NCBI GenBank assembly: GCA_020536535.1
Contig: JAHLWZ010000790.1
Span: forward strand, 248,001 to 312,000
Direction: 5' to 3'
DNA from: Pelomyxa schiedti
Taxonomy: Eukaryota; Evosea; Pelobiontida; Pelomyxidae
DNA: 64,000 nucleotides
Under the pieces are notes generated by a model, which did not search any database, was not told where the DNA came from, and saw only the letters and a list, made by a program, of their open reading frames with translations. Positions 9,160-22,600 of the stretch are shown piece after piece; position 1 is the stretch's first letter, and each line of letters begins with the position of its first letter. A program made the translations under genes and the position numbers.

Positions 9160-12100
9160 CTAGGGATGACTGTTTTTATATTCCTCAAACTTTGTTTTAT
9201 CCCCACCCCAGTCGTTACTTGTTGATTGCTTTAGGGAATTTAGGTTAGAAAGGTACCTGTTTTTGAAGCTGGTCATAATTTAGTCGCAATGTTGCTGTGT
9301 GCATCTCGGTTGATCTTTTTTCCCTTGAAAGGGTAACTGCTGATTCAGTTTCTAGCTTGTAATACCACGACATGTGGTAATTGTGCCAATGGCGCAGTGT
9401 TTTTATTGATGAGTCTGGGTATAATACAGTGGGTTCTGCATTATGTAAAAAGAGTGAAGGCAAAGGGATCATCATCATACCGGGAGTGTAGAAAGGGTTT
9501 ATGTATTTATCCAACTGTGAATTCAAGTATGACCACAAACTGATGGTCCTAGTTTGGATGTTTGCTTCAACTCGTTCCTTTTCAGAATTCGATAGAAAAG
9601 TACCTAGAGAAGTGAGCCAAAGAAGAACCCTTGCGTAATACCAAATTGGCACGAGTAAATGTTATCCATTATAGCCATCAAAAAAGTTTCATTGAATTGA
9701 AAGCAGAATGGGTACTGGCATATCAACTGGTAGACACACTCAATAAACTGCGGGAAAATTGGTGAACGCTGATCAGAGGGTTTTGCTTCTCCATGAGCTG
9801 GGAATTTCTTAGGTAAATAGAGGTGGAAATGGACACACCACAGCGATATCCAAACTTGTGGCCAAAAGAAAGCCACTCCTTTTCAATGAGGATTTCAAAG
9901 CCAATTATTGATCTGATAAGGTAAATTCCACGAAAAGAAAGTTTCTCAACCTGTAATAGGGATCCAGGCACAGCATTGCCAAAGATGTACATTGTGCAGT
10001 GCGATCCCATCTAAATACCATAAGGAGGGAAATTATTCAAGGACTATACCCTACCACAGTGTTAGTGGATAAACAAAGAGAACTATAGGCAAACAATCAC
10101 TAACCATCACTACAATGAAGCAGTACAGACATTTGGAGTTTTTCTATTATATGAACTGTCTTGGTTACACTAGCGAGTATGGCCTGTTTTTGGTCTTGAG
10201 AGGGGAGAAATAAACCATTCACCAAAGAACCTGTTGCAAGTTTAACCACCGGCTTTGCTCAAGCTGCAGATACCACATTTCTTCCCCAACAGCTGGTGCG
10301 TACTGATCACGGAATTTTTGATATGCGTCTCTTACGCCATGGATATTCGCTCTTAACACTAATTTAGTATTTAGCCAGCAAATGAAGAGTTCATACATTT
10401 CCTCAAATTCGAGTTTACACTGTGGATAAAATGCAAGTTCTTCATAGCCTCCTCCTCTAGCTCTGTTTGCCATGGCAGATGATTTAGATCTGGCATCCTG
10501 AAAGTTTTATCCAAATAGAACCACGAAACTTGTAAGGCATACCAAAATATAGAGGAAGTTTGGGTTCGTGTGGTTTGTATTCATGATGAGCTGTATGTAT
10601 TCCTCATCAGTAAAGGACCTTGACCCTTTCAAACCAACACAGGGTTGTGCACAGCGTGTTATGGTAGCACCAGTTGTCGAATGCCTCCAACTTTGGACGT
10701 AAAAATATGAAAGAAAGTTTTAATGATACCTTAGAACTGCTATCCTTTGTTTGCTCCGGAAATTACCCACAGATGCAAGTAAATCATCAGAAGCAGAGTC
10801 GGGTACAACAAAGACAGAGGGATAGGTATCGCAGAATTGATAGTTTTGGTTCACATTTGATATTCGCCAACCTGACTGGAAGTTGTTAGATTTTTCCATT
10901 TATGCCTGTGTTTCTTCTTACCGAAGCTCCAATTCTTTGTCGTTGATACTCCATGGCTGGTTTGTAAATCGACCACCCACTGTTTGGGTAACTTGGCCGG
11001 TAGGAAAAGGCAAAAAACTTGTCTGGATTGAAGCAAATATCGCTCTTTTTGTGGTTACTCACGTAAATGGGGAGCAAGACATACAATAGTTTTAATCAAT
11101 TGAGAGCGTCTTATGGACTTCTTAGGAAACCCGAATCTCACTGTCCTTCCCTCTTTACACGTTATATCAAGATAATATCGGCCAGTTGGGCCTTTCTTAT
11201 TGACCATAGATTTGTCTATCTTAAGAATGGTGTTGAGCGGGATTTTGATTTCATCTTTCTGTATGTGGTGAATTGGAGTTTCCTTGGCATGTCAATACCT
11301 GTGTGTTATGAAAGCTCTTGAAAACGAACTGAAAGTTGCTGATGTAGACGTAGCCAATAGTGATTGTAGGAGAGGAGAATTGATTTGCAGGAGGAGAAAC
11401 AAAAACATGTCGGACATCATTTATCCCATCTAGTACGAGAGTCTCCCCTTCAAAATCAATGCCCACTGAAGAAGTTATGCATAACTTTATAAATTCTTTG
11501 TACCATACTTTGAATTGCAGAGTGATTTTTTGAGAACATTGTAGTTGGAGAATAAGAGACAAGAAATTGAATAGAATTTTCTCCCATTCGTAACGTTAAA
11601 ACATCCTGCAGAATTTAAGAAAATTCTCATCATGTCTATTGTATACTTAAGGATATACTCACGCCAGAATTCCATTCTTGTTCTCCCATGTCTTGTGTTA
11701 CATCCAAAGGATGACCTTGCAATAATAGTTGAAACTCCTCAGTGGCTTCAAGAAAATGAAAAGTGATTCAGGTTAGTTGACTCGACGAACCTTGTGATTC
11801 CGCCTCTGAAGTAAATCAAAAATGGGGGAAAAAAAGATGGAAAAAGGTTACCTGAGTTCCAATTATCTTCGTCCTGTTCAGGGTCCTCTATCAGAACATT
11901 AGAAAAGTTTGGTTTGCTGTAGGGTATACGTGAAGTATGACTAAGTACAGCCTGTATTCAAAAGTTAATAAAATTATAAAAAAAAAAAAAAAAAGGTTTC
12001 CTTACCTCTCGAAATTGCGCCAATTTACTTTCAGTTTCTTGAGTTTATTAGTTTGAATTAAGAAACCACCCTTTCTATTAACAAGATTTACTTGGTTTTG

Positions 12101-12224
12101 TTTTGGAGGTCCAAGATATTGAACCAAACCTTTAAAGAGGAAAAATTATAAACCAGATGAATGATTCAAAAAAGTTGTACATTTGTTCTGTCCATTTAAT
12201 AAGACTACACATCACCTCGCCCAT
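9160..12224 (-). CDS. Myotubularin-family phosphoinositide 3-phosphatase
   Basis: Myotubularins remove the 3-phosphate from PI3P and PI(3,5)P2 on endosomes. The gene has more than ten short exons. The N-terminal PH-GRAM domain is seen at about 11560-11090 (YVYISNFQFVF; PLNTILKIDKS). The phosphatase domain follows with FAFSYRP, GWSIYKPAMEYQRQ, NYQFCDTYPS, CAQPCVGL and ARSKSSAMANRARGGGYEE. The P-loop is split by an intron and reads HCSDG + WDRTAQ, with the catalytic Cys at 10112-10114, so the enzyme should be active. Then come YYR + SIIGFEILIEKEWLSFGHKF across a 38-bp intron (9913-9950), and FNETFLMAIMDNIYSCQFG. The last exon closes at 9160-9162. The ATG at 12224 opens a short first exon. No FYVE domain is seen. 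It lies 76 bp downstream of the preceding same-strand gene. Confidence 0.9.
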
Positions 12225-12300
12225 AGTTTGCTCAGTTGAGAGAGTTATTTTATATTGCCCTGGTTGTGTGGCTACAGTGGAACTGTAGTTTTATTTGTTT

Positions 12301-14231
12301 TCATTTTATTTTTGGGGATACAAACTTGATAGACTTTTCAATTGATCCAGATGCATTTTCAAACTTCACCGCAATAAGAGGCTTTCTTTTCAAACATACA
12401 ATTGACTAGGAATGGCATGTTTGTATTGAAAATCCAGAAAGAGAAAGAGAGGGATCTATACAAGTTTAGGAAGATGGTTGCTTGCCAGTGTACTTGACTC
12501 AGATAGTTGTAGCCACCCTTGTGTGGACGACAGGAAAAATAGTGCATAATATTGCAGGTGCTTTTCTGAAATGGGGCAAAATCTCACATCAATAGCTCCC
12601 CACGAGTATTGGTTGATGAGCTAGGATTATGAGTCAGGGGTTGGTTATAGTTTGTTGTGGAAGAGACTCTCATGACTGCCAAAACAGTTGTGGCAGGGTC
12701 AACACGGAGGGTTGTAGTGGCGTGCTGTTCAGGTACAAATACTTTTAGTAGGGATATTTCTTCAGGTGCCTCTTTCTTCGGTCTAATTTCCACCAGGTCC
12801 TTTGTAACAGTTAATAGGTACAGAAGCCTACCAAAAGGCATACTTGAGGTCCAATGAAAAACATCCACATTGGAGCTTCATCTATCAACCAGTATGAATC
12901 AACCAAACTGCACATACAGTCACTCAGTAACCACATCAAGAGTGCCATCCATGTAACAAGGGGAAGGAATTGGCAAAGTACCTCTGACTTGAGTTCGCTC
13001 TTAGAAAGAGACCATAGGAAGTTGACTCGCTTTCGGCCCCTTTTCTCTCAAAATCTTTTAGAGCCTACAGAACTGTTAGTCAGTCCAAAAAGATCTGTAC
13101 ATGCACTTGTTACCTGGCATAACACATCTGACACGGAATGCTTTAAATCAAATTTCATTACCCGTGTCATTGAGTTACGTGCGAAATACATTGTGATAGA
13201 AACTGGTCCAGATGTTTGCACGTTACAACATGCATGTTGTTGCCACAGTTGAGCCGACAACTGAGAAGAAGTCAAATTAAGTTTTGGGGCTATAGTGTTG
13301 CAGGTACCTGCAAATAATAACCATCATAGTCGGGTCTTGGAGGGGTTGCTCCAGAGACATGGTGAGTACGCTGGGGTACTATGGAATCGTGCCCAGGTGA
13401 AGGTGAAGGAGCATTGTGTATTGTGTGGTTTGTGCGTTCTCTGGTCTGCAAAACAGATGAAAATACACTACTAGTTACAAGTGAATGAACTGCAGCTGTT
13501 ATAGTTCCTGATGCTGAATGTAACACATCAACTGTACGAGGCTGTATCAATTGGGCAGCTGTCTGTGATGTATTTGATGATGGCACAGGTGGAGATGTTG
13601 AAGGGGGAGGTGGCATTGAGCTTGAGGGAGGTGTAAGTGCCAGGAAGGGTGGAGGGGAAGGTGAGGTAGGGGGTGTAGGGTCCAAAGGGGGTGATACTGA
13701 ACTTCTATCCCTCCCTGGTGAGGTCGGATAAGAAAGAGATGGAGATGAGGATGGAGGAAGAGAAAATTTATCAGGTGGGGCAGAAGTGTGCCGGAGGTGA
13801 ATCTTAGTGGGAAGTATTGCTGAGGGTAATATTGATGTTATTGGTGGAGTGGGAGATGGCGGTGGTGGCGGTGGAGCACGAGAAGGAGGTGGCGGTGGTT
13901 TGTTGGATGGGGGAACTTTGGGAACGGCCAAAAGTGGGGAGGAGTGGGGTGGTGAGGAGGGTGATACAGTAGCAGCAGTAACAGAAGTAACAGCAGAATG
14001 TTGCTCGAAAGAGGTGTTTCTGCTGCCCATCAAGATTCCAGATCTCGACATCGCCACAACCGGGTTGCCTTGGTCTGGTGTCATAGGTGTCACAATGGGT
14101 GTAGTGCATCTTGGACTCTCAACACTCACAATCGTATTGCAAACGCCATTTACAGGTTGAGATCTGTGAGGTGCCACAGGGGGAGGAGTCGGCGGAGGCG
14201 GTTTTCCGGGGGGCACGTGGCCGGTGCTCAT
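12301..14231 (-). CDS. Proline-rich protein with talin-like F0-F1 domains
   Basis: The first exon (ATG at 14231, about 300 codons) is a low-complexity Pro/Ser/Thr region with repeated PPPPP runs that could bind EVH1, SH3 or profilin partners. Later exons form two ubiquitin-like folds in tandem. The first runs from about 13270 (GPVSITMYFARNSMTRVMKF, SVSDVLCQ, ALKDFERKG, YGLFL). The second runs from about 12835 (LLYLLTVTKDLVEIRPKKE, SLLKVFVPEQHATTTLRV, TTVLAVMRV, QYYALF). The order, spacing and linker resemble the F0-F1 pair at the head of talin, where they help bind Rap1/RIAM; generic Ras-association domains are the alternative. A short tail closes at 12301. No FERM F2-F3 or rod follows, so this is not full talin. 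It is divergent from the BRPF-type gene, with 230 bp between the starts. Confidence 0.6.
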
Positions 14232-14461
14232 CCAAAGCGTGTAATATAATACGAAAAAGTGATTATTTTTCGCGTTCGAAACGGTGAGTAGGACTACCCC
14301 TGCGCATCTCGATTCGAGAAACGGAGATCCAAAACAAGAAAAAAAAAAGATGTTACTTTGGCGCATTGATTCCCCTGCGACACCAGGTGACATTTTTAGG
14401 AGTTGCTCTCGCCAGAAAAATAAAAAAAATTATAAAAGGAGATCTTTTCCCCGCATCGGTG
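14232..14461. promoter_or_regulatory. Bidirectional promoter interval
   Basis: 230 bp separate the start codons of the talin-like gene (minus) and the BRPF-type gene (plus). The interval is A-rich towards the plus-strand gene (runs near 14335-14350 and 14417-14437). I see no defined motif. Confidence 0.35.
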
Positions 14462-17400
14462 ATGTCCGCTGGAGGTACGTTGTGTTCTTGTTATTTTTTT
14501 TTTACTCTTGGTGTGGTGTTACATGTGTGTACTTTGGCCTTTGTTTGTTGTTCACATAGTGTTCGTTCAGCCCCTCGAAGTCGGTCCGGATTTTCTTTTG
14601 CACTTCAACCTCGATGTGCATCTCCTTGTTTATTAAAACCATGCAACGAAGTTCAGGTGGCTGTGTTTTTTTTTTTTTTACCAACTTGAATCAGTCATGT
14701 GGCCTGGAAAAAGACTTTGTTATAACAGTCACACCATGTGACAAGACGAGTTGTCAAGTATCCAGAGAGTCACTATCCCCACAACCAGTGCGTGACACCC
14801 CTGCATCAAATTCATCCAAGGGGCGTGGTCGTGGGCCAAAAAAAAGAAGGCAAGGTGATTACATTGAGGTGGATGAACAACTGTTGGTTCTCTCTCCAAG
14901 AAACAACCCAAACAACTTGATCTTGGAAGACTTGCCTGTACGTTAACTGCTTCCCCAATTTCCCTCATGTACACTGTAACCAGGTCACTATTGCACCTAG
15001 AGCCGTACAAGTAGACCATGCTTCCCTTCCTAAAGTGTCTGTGAGAGTTGTTCCTGATGAACTCCTTGAAGACGGGACCATACTTCCCTCACTCTCCCCT
15101 CCTCCCTGGCTCACTGCAGCTGCCAGTAATCACAAGTCACCCACAACAAATATTTCCTCGCCACATACGGAAGAAGCCTCTGTGTTGTCTGAAACGGACA
15201 CAATTTCAAATTCGGCAACAGCTGACCCAGGAGAAAACAAATTGCCTGTTCTCTCACATGACATGCAACATCTTTTGAAAAAAAAGACAACACGCCCCCC
15301 ATTTGAAGTATGTTTCCCACCACCCAAACAATTAACACCTCTCTCAGTTACCAACGTTTTACTTGAAATTCATACAAGATGATGATGACCTTTATGGAAC
15401 AGGTAGAGAAACATGTTTGTAAACAATACTGAAAGAGATTTATAGTTGACTATGACCTGGATTCTGAGGATGAATGTTTCGTTGAGACCTACAATAAGCA
15501 AGTTCCTTATTCTTTCTTACTACAACCTCTGCCAGCATAAAATAATATATGGCCCAGAGGAAAACTGCGAGACAGTCAGATGAAAGAAGAACAATTCGAG
15601 TTCATCATGGATAGATTTGAGAAGGAGTCGTTCCGTTCCTCCTCTTTTTTCCAACCCGAAAACCCCCAAAGTGCTGACGATGTTTGTTGTATATGTTTCG
15701 ATGGTGTGCCAGTCCTTTCTGCTCGTGTCTCCTAATCGCGATAGGTACTTCTGTCGATGCAAATCAGATCGTGTATTGTGATGGATGTGATATTGCAGCT
15801 CACCAAGGTGAGCACTTATTTAATAAACTTACTCCTTGCTTCACTTAATTATTCAACTGAGTGCTATGGAATCAAGTACATACCTCAAGGGTCCTGGAAG
15901 TGTCGCGCATGCCAAGCAACTGATGGAGGTGATAAGGTAGTGGCCACTCCAGTGACTTCTTCCTCCTAAATTTTCTTAGTCTTGCCATTTTTGCCACAAG
16001 AAAGGCGGAGCACTGTGTAGATCAACCACTGGACAGTGGGTACACATGATTTGCGCCATTTCAGTTAAAGCAACCAAATTAATTTACAGTTTGTCTCCTA
16101 TTTTCTTTTTTTTTTCCCTGTCTTACCCATTATTAGGTCCTGCCCCTCTTTGTGTCTTCCGTCTTGTCGAATCTATTGATATCTCTGCCGTTACTGACAA
16201 ACACATAAGAGTTTGTTGCATTTGAGATCTTTTCTAACCTAACATATGCCCCCAAACAGACGTGTTCTATCTGCCAGAAAGAGGGCATTTGCACAAGTTG
16301 TCTCTCTCTTTCTTGCGTTCCTGTTAACAAAAATTTTCCCCAGCTTGTTCAACTAAAGGTTGCCATACTGCTTTCCACATTCTGTGTGCTAGGGCAGCAC
16401 AGTACAAAATCACTGTTACCTTCCCCCGTGCAAAAGTTAAATGCCCTGTCCATAGCAAGCTCAAACATCCACCGTTGTTGAAGAAGCCACCTTCTCCCTC
16501 CTTGGAAGAAGCTCCACGTAAACTTGCGCTTGACTGTGGTCCACAGATCTCTGGACAGACGTATGCAGAGTACACCTGGGGTAACTTAACTTACAATCTG
16601 AAGAGATTCTGGAGAAGCTTTCCTTGGCGTGCGGTTAAAGAAGATGCAAGTTACCCTGCGCACAGGTTTCTGTTCCATTAAAAGGTGTATTCCTGATCAA
16701 ACATGCAACCTTTAGTTCCATCTCAGTTTGTGGAGACTATATTCAAGCATTGGATACAAAAGCGACAGGCCCGAAAGAATGAACCTCTTTTAAAACGCTT
16801 TGAAGTAATGCCATCTTTTTTCCTTAAGACTAAGATTTGCTTTAAAGCCGTCAATTGTACAAATAGCACATAAGGCTCTCCCAGGAGACTTTCATCCCCC
16901 TGTATGTAGAACTTGTGCCAAACTCCCCCTTTTCTCAATCTAGTAAATTGCAGAACACAGTAGAAAATTTTCACAAAATGTGCAACATAAGGTAATAGCA
17001 TCCATCAACCAATTGATTTTAATCCCATGCAGGCGTGACCTTGAAACGGCTAGGACGCTCCTCTCACTTATTCTGGTAGCGATCCTCACTAAAATAACTG
17101 GCTAATTAAAGCAGGCTCGAGAACGAGAGAAAAGATTGGCAGTTAACACTCTGGTGGGGGTTCTCAATTGTGTCTCCCTCACACCTCTCAGTAAACAACT
17201 GTTGACCCTCCTTGAAACATTGATGAGGTAATTCCACACTCCATTATTAGTTTCTAATTTCCCCATTAGCTTAGACCCAAATCATCTTTTTAGTGTGTCT
17301 GCCTGCAAAACAATACAGGGCATGAAAATGGATTGGACAACTTTCATGCAGAACATAGAATCAAATCATTATACTAACGGGCAAGATTTTTATGTACCTA

Positions 17401-19590
17401 TTGATAAGAGTTTTTCTACTGTTTGAATGCGGATACCAGGAGCATTTTGAGTCTATGTGCAAGCAAGCACTTGCAGCCAGTCACCCGAAATCAATATATC
17501 ACAAACTAGCAAAAAAACTTCTTTCTCGTGGATCTGAACTGATAAAAAAGACACTCGAAATACTATCGGATGAGAGCGCTTTTGTTTCCACAAAAAAACC
17601 CAGTAAGTCTTTGACATTAGAAAGTGGAGTTATAACACAAAACAGAAAAAAAGAAACCTGCGAGTATGCACCCCTTAGATAGGGCGAAGAGATTGAAGGC
17701 AGCAGAACAAAATGGCGTATTTACTAGCATAGTCCGCACTCGAACTGGTTGTACTGGTGACGCCTCACTGTTACGACCTGTTCTTGCCAAATTACTTGCT
17801 AAACTCCGCACGTATGCTTTTGGGTCTGTCTTCTATGTTCATACAGCCTTAGATATGATAGCAACGATTTTCTGTGTAGTACCACGAGGTTTGCTGGAGA
17901 GTCACTGCTACTAAGATAACTTACATAATTCACAGCTCTGACTTGGACAAGATATCACAGAAACTGAATGGCTTGCAATATAGTAGCGTTGATGAATTCA
18001 AGGCAAAAAAAATTTCTGGTTTTCTCATAAATAATTAACTGTCATTTTAGAAGGACTTTTGTGCTATATGTAATAATGCGATGAGATCTTGTAGTGGAGA
18101 TGAAGCCAAGTACGCAGAACTGAAATTACTACTGCAGAAGGGAATAACAGCCATTAACAAAGTCTCGAAGTCAAATGACCAGAAAAACCATAGAGGAGAA
18201 AATGGGGAAAATGGCATTGAAGACACTGGCAGTATCAATCCCAATACAGCCGGAACTGTGGAATACGACACAGACATTGATTATGGACCTGAATTTTCTT
18301 TGGAGAAAGGGGAATGTCAACCGCCTTCATTGGTTGTGAGACTCCCGTTTTCCAAGCCACAAAACCAACCTATCTCCAATCCGGAACATGAGATTACATT
18401 GGGCCTCTCCCAAGAAATTTCGTCTCCAATCACCTGTCTGATAGACTCTTTAAGTAGTGACGCTTCACAAGAGAAAACATCAGTAAAAAATCTGGATTCA
18501 GATGGCATTCTTTCTGCCCCTCTTTCTCCTTCAAATAAGCTAGACAATGTGGCTTCAACTCCAACCTCATTTTCTGTTGTGGCTTCTACTTTTCTACCCA
18601 CACTCTCGAAGTCAAAGTCCCCTACTATGGATTCACCCCCAGTCAAAATATCTGTTAAATCAGCGTTGGTCACCTCTTCACAGAAGTTATCTAAGGCTAC
18701 ATCCGCTCCAAAGAAAGTTGTTGTGGTCAACGTCTTAGGCACTTCAAAGAACGATAAACCAACACAGCGCAACAGCCTGTCGCCTGTTCAGGATCTAGAA
18801 TTAGTCAGCACTCCAGAAAGTCACATGAGTATGCATTGTGGCTAGTACCCTAGATACAGTATTCACTTAATCACATTTAGATAGTGCAACGACAAACTTA
18901 ACTGATAAGTTTCCTGCCTCTAGCAACGAAACTGTCAAGTGTGTGGAGACATCAGTGCCAAACTCAACCGCCAATGAAGAACACACCCTTTCCGCGAATA
19001 ACCCAGAACAACATGGCGGACAGGAAGAAATAGTAAATATCGACAACCAAAACCTGCAACCACCACCGAAGCGACCAAGGATCGCCACCAAAAACGGAGA
19101 GCAGACGGACCAAGCGCTTCCAACACTAAACGACACCCACAATGGTGAAGAGGGAAGCTTTGGGCCTGACCAAAGTGAAAGCACCAACAACCAAGCAGAC
19201 GGTAGCCACTCACCTCCTTTAGCCAACACACCACAACAGCTCCAGGCCCCACCCAGTCCCCACACCATACACCTCAACAAACCGCCCACACCACCTCTAC
19301 AACAACAAGCCGCCCTATCCTCTACCACAACTTCCTCCACCTCCCCTAGCCCCAACACATCGCCCGCAACGGTACCCTCACCAGACGCACTCACCGTCAA
19401 TGATGCAGAGCTCTCACCCCAACCACAACAACACACCAACAGCACAACAACTCCACACAGCAGTGACCCAGCCTCATCCTATGCCCAAGGAACACCAGAC
19501 CCACCCACACATCACGACCCAACTGATGAAACCCAACCCCACCTTCCCATGAAAAGGCCCTCTTGGTCCAGTCGCAGAGTCCGGATATGA
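14462..19590 (+). CDS. BRPF-type chromatin reader (EPL, PHD-ePHD, bromodomain)
   Basis: Large multi-exon gene starting MSAG at 14462. After a basic/Ser-rich region, an EPL1/EPC-like segment is seen near 15437 (VDYDLDSEDECF). A PHD finger follows (DDVCCICFDG, CDGCDIAAHQ, CYGIKYIPQGSWKCRAC; about 15670-15930). An extended PHD comes next (CHFCHKKGGALC, TTGQWVHMICAI, TCSICQKEGICTSC; 15985-16300, then AFHILCARAAQYKITV). A WIQKRQARKNEPLLKRFE motif lies near 16745. A bromodomain ends in HPKSIYHKLAKKLLSRG (about 17275-17535). This order is that of BRPF1/BRD1 scaffolds of MOZ/MORF acetyltransferases, which bind unmodified H3 and acetyl-lysine. The C-terminal third (18080-19590) is Ser/Thr/Pro/Gln-rich, and I see no PWWP domain. 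It is longer than Jade proteins, which lack the bromodomain. Confidence 0.82.
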
Positions 19591-19696
19591 CCCATGTTGA
19601 TTTACCCTTTGAATATAATCACCACAACAAACAGTCCCATAGAATATTGTCGCTTTTTTTTTTTTTTTGGAGTCAAGGTTTCCTCAATGGCTACTT

Positions 19697-22600
19697 TCAC
19701 AGAGTAAGGACATTTCTCGTAGTTTCTGTTGGTGGTGTTGGCAATTGATTTGTTATGTGAGAATGTACCTCTGGTGGCAGAGAAGTGGCGTTTTTGATGT
19801 AGTCTTGCACTTGCATTTGTGGTTTGAGTTTGTATTTGCACGACTGCAGATAATACAGTTGTTTAAATATTGTGGCTAAAAGCCGCATTTTTCCCCAGTT
19901 GACTTGCTCCTCGGTGGTGTAATCTGAGTTCCCGTCTGCAGTGAGATGAGTCCATAACTCTGAGATGAAGAAAGAATAATGCTAATAATGCTACCTTCGA
20001 TAAACGTTAAATCCTTCAACCACATCGCTGAGGTGAAATGAGAAATAACTACGGCATAACAAGATCAGATTACCCAAGTGAGGTATGGCAGGTAAACCAC
20101 AAGAGGACAAATGTTTTCTGTATGTGTGCATGTTGGCTTGCACAAGCTCCTCAATGGTATTGTCGAAAAACTGCTTCTCGGATCGTGAAATAGCCTGCGA
20201 TGGCCCAATCAACAATAGGTTACAAAACGAAATGAAAAACCTGCCAGGTTTTGGCCAATCTGCTTATAGCAAACGAGCTCAACCCAAGGGATATAGCGTA
20301 CATGCTGCTCCAATTATTTAGCACTCGGCATTGCTGTCTAGTACTCAGTAGGAAAAATTGGACCAAGATATAAACCTGGGCTGTTTGGATGAAACGTCTG
20401 ACAATGCAGACCCTTTGCTTAAAGTTGGGGGTTAACACTATCTCTGACGCTACCCATAAAGAGACCTAGTCCCTACTATTACAGGAAGTGTAGAATACCG
20501 ACCATTACATACAAAATTTACATGATCAATGATGCGGCATACATTCGGAGCCAAACGGCGTTGCTCATTAACAACTTTATGGTTCCACACCTAAGTCAGA
20601 TAAGAGTAGGCAAAAAATGATAATTAGTATCACTTGTCGGGTAAGTTCTGGTGGGGTGACCGCCATGAAAAGCTTTGATTCAATAATCGTAAGTTGTCTT
20701 GCTAGCTCCTTAAAAAAATTTAGGAATTGACAGAAATGGTCACTTACCACAGGGTGGAGATCTGTGAATCTTATGTGCTGCACAGTTTGAGTAAAGGGAG
20801 GATAAGGTAGTGCGTACTTGAGCCTTCGGAGCAATGGGCTTGGGGTAGTCTGACTTGTGGGTCTGGAAAGTGTGTTACTCGGAATTGAGAATCATAAATT
20901 CACCTTGAGGAAGGAATATAGGATAGGTCTGTCAAGAAATTGGTTTGAGGAAGAGGTGTTTGATTGAGGTGACATATTTGGGACTGATGCTTGGCGTGTA
21001 AGACATGGAGGGTTATCGGCGGTGTGGATTTGCTCTTTGGAGAAAAAAACTGAAGGTCTCCGTTGCGGAGATGGTAAGGGGGGAATTTTCTTTGGTGTGG
21101 TAGTTTGAAGCAAAGGCAAGGATGTTGAGGTTGTTGTCTCCGCGTCGAGAAGAAGACCAGAAGCTGGTCCGGATTCTGATTTACGATTTGAAGTCAGCGC
21201 TTTGTCTCTGCACTTGATAATGCGGCGTTCGGCTAAAAGATTGCCAAGTGATACAATATCCTCCCGTGTTAGCCAGGGGAAGTGAGTCAATGTGTATGTA
21301 ATTATCTCATCCGCTGGGGAATATTACTAGTGAACATTTTAGGGATTGACTACCATAAAAAGCTCTTTTAATGGATTTGAGATTTTTCTTTTTTGTGTGA
21401 ATAAGGGGACTAGATCTCCACAAAGAAATAACTGCTTCTTCGAAGTCGCTACTTTCTACAATCTGTAGGTATGGTTTATTTCATTTTGCGATGAAAACAA
21501 AAGAACTCACCTTCCACAAGGGAGAGGAAAGTAACGACTTTTGTTCTTGTATCAACTAATTGGGAATAAGTACAGAATAAATTATCTCAGTAAGAGTATT
21601 ACCGCAGTTCTGGCCAAATTCTTCTTGAAGGAATTAAGACAGTCATTACCCCATTCCTTGTGTTGTGGTTCCAGCTCTCTTGAAATAAATTCCAGCACCC
21701 TTTCTCCAGCACAAATTATACTGTTATAATTTTCAACCCAGTGTTTGATTATATCCAAGGTTCTTGAAGAGGTAAGAGTTCATTGGAGGGCACATACAGA
21801 AATGGACCGTTGTTGCCTGTCGGCAGCTGTGTGGTCACCCAGCGAAAAATACCTGGTGAAGATGTAAACTTTCGTTTAGGAGACCAGTCTTTTACATGTT
21901 GATAAGCATTGATAGTAATTCGGCTGTAGGAATGAAATACTGATGAGTGAGTAGCAAAGTGTCAACAGATTCGCTTTCTATTTCGGTTTGCAGGTGGCAA
22001 TAAAGATGGTGAGGACAAATACCGAACGGTGTCTGTGTTAAATGTTCAATGTATGCAGTTACGGTTGAAGAATGAATTGAACTAGGGTCTTCTCTTAAAG
22101 GGAAAATTAGAGGGACAAATAGACAGTATGATTTACGGTTTCAATTCTGCCACTATCTAAAAGTATCTTCGTAAGAGGAAGCAATATTTTTTAAAAGGGG
22201 AGAGCTTACTGGAAAGAGGGCACTCTCTGGTTTGGGGGTCTTAATTTCGGGGCTTGAGAGAAGGCTTGCATCGTTTTCTGTGCATTTTCAGGTTTCTTTA
22301 ATTTTTTTAAAACATAAATACCCATTAAAAACATAGAATATTCCCAGGAGGGCCAGGATGGTTCACTAAATGCGCGCTCTCTTACACGGGCAAGTGCCTC
22401 TGCTTCAAACTGAGCAGCTTGCATGGCTGCCTGCAATTGAATCCTAACTTCTGGTGGACTGTAAAAAAAATGGTTTTTTAACAAAAAACAAAAAAGGGAG
22501 AAGAAAAGGAATTCGTGCCACACCATAATTGTTGCCGCGAGAGCCCACTTGTTAATTTCGTTGTACTGAGATGCATAAACTGTGCGCCCTCGCTTCGTTG

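Noticed and set aside
13807-14160. Gly-rich plus-strand frame.
   Set aside because: It is the antisense of the polyproline exon of the talin-like gene.
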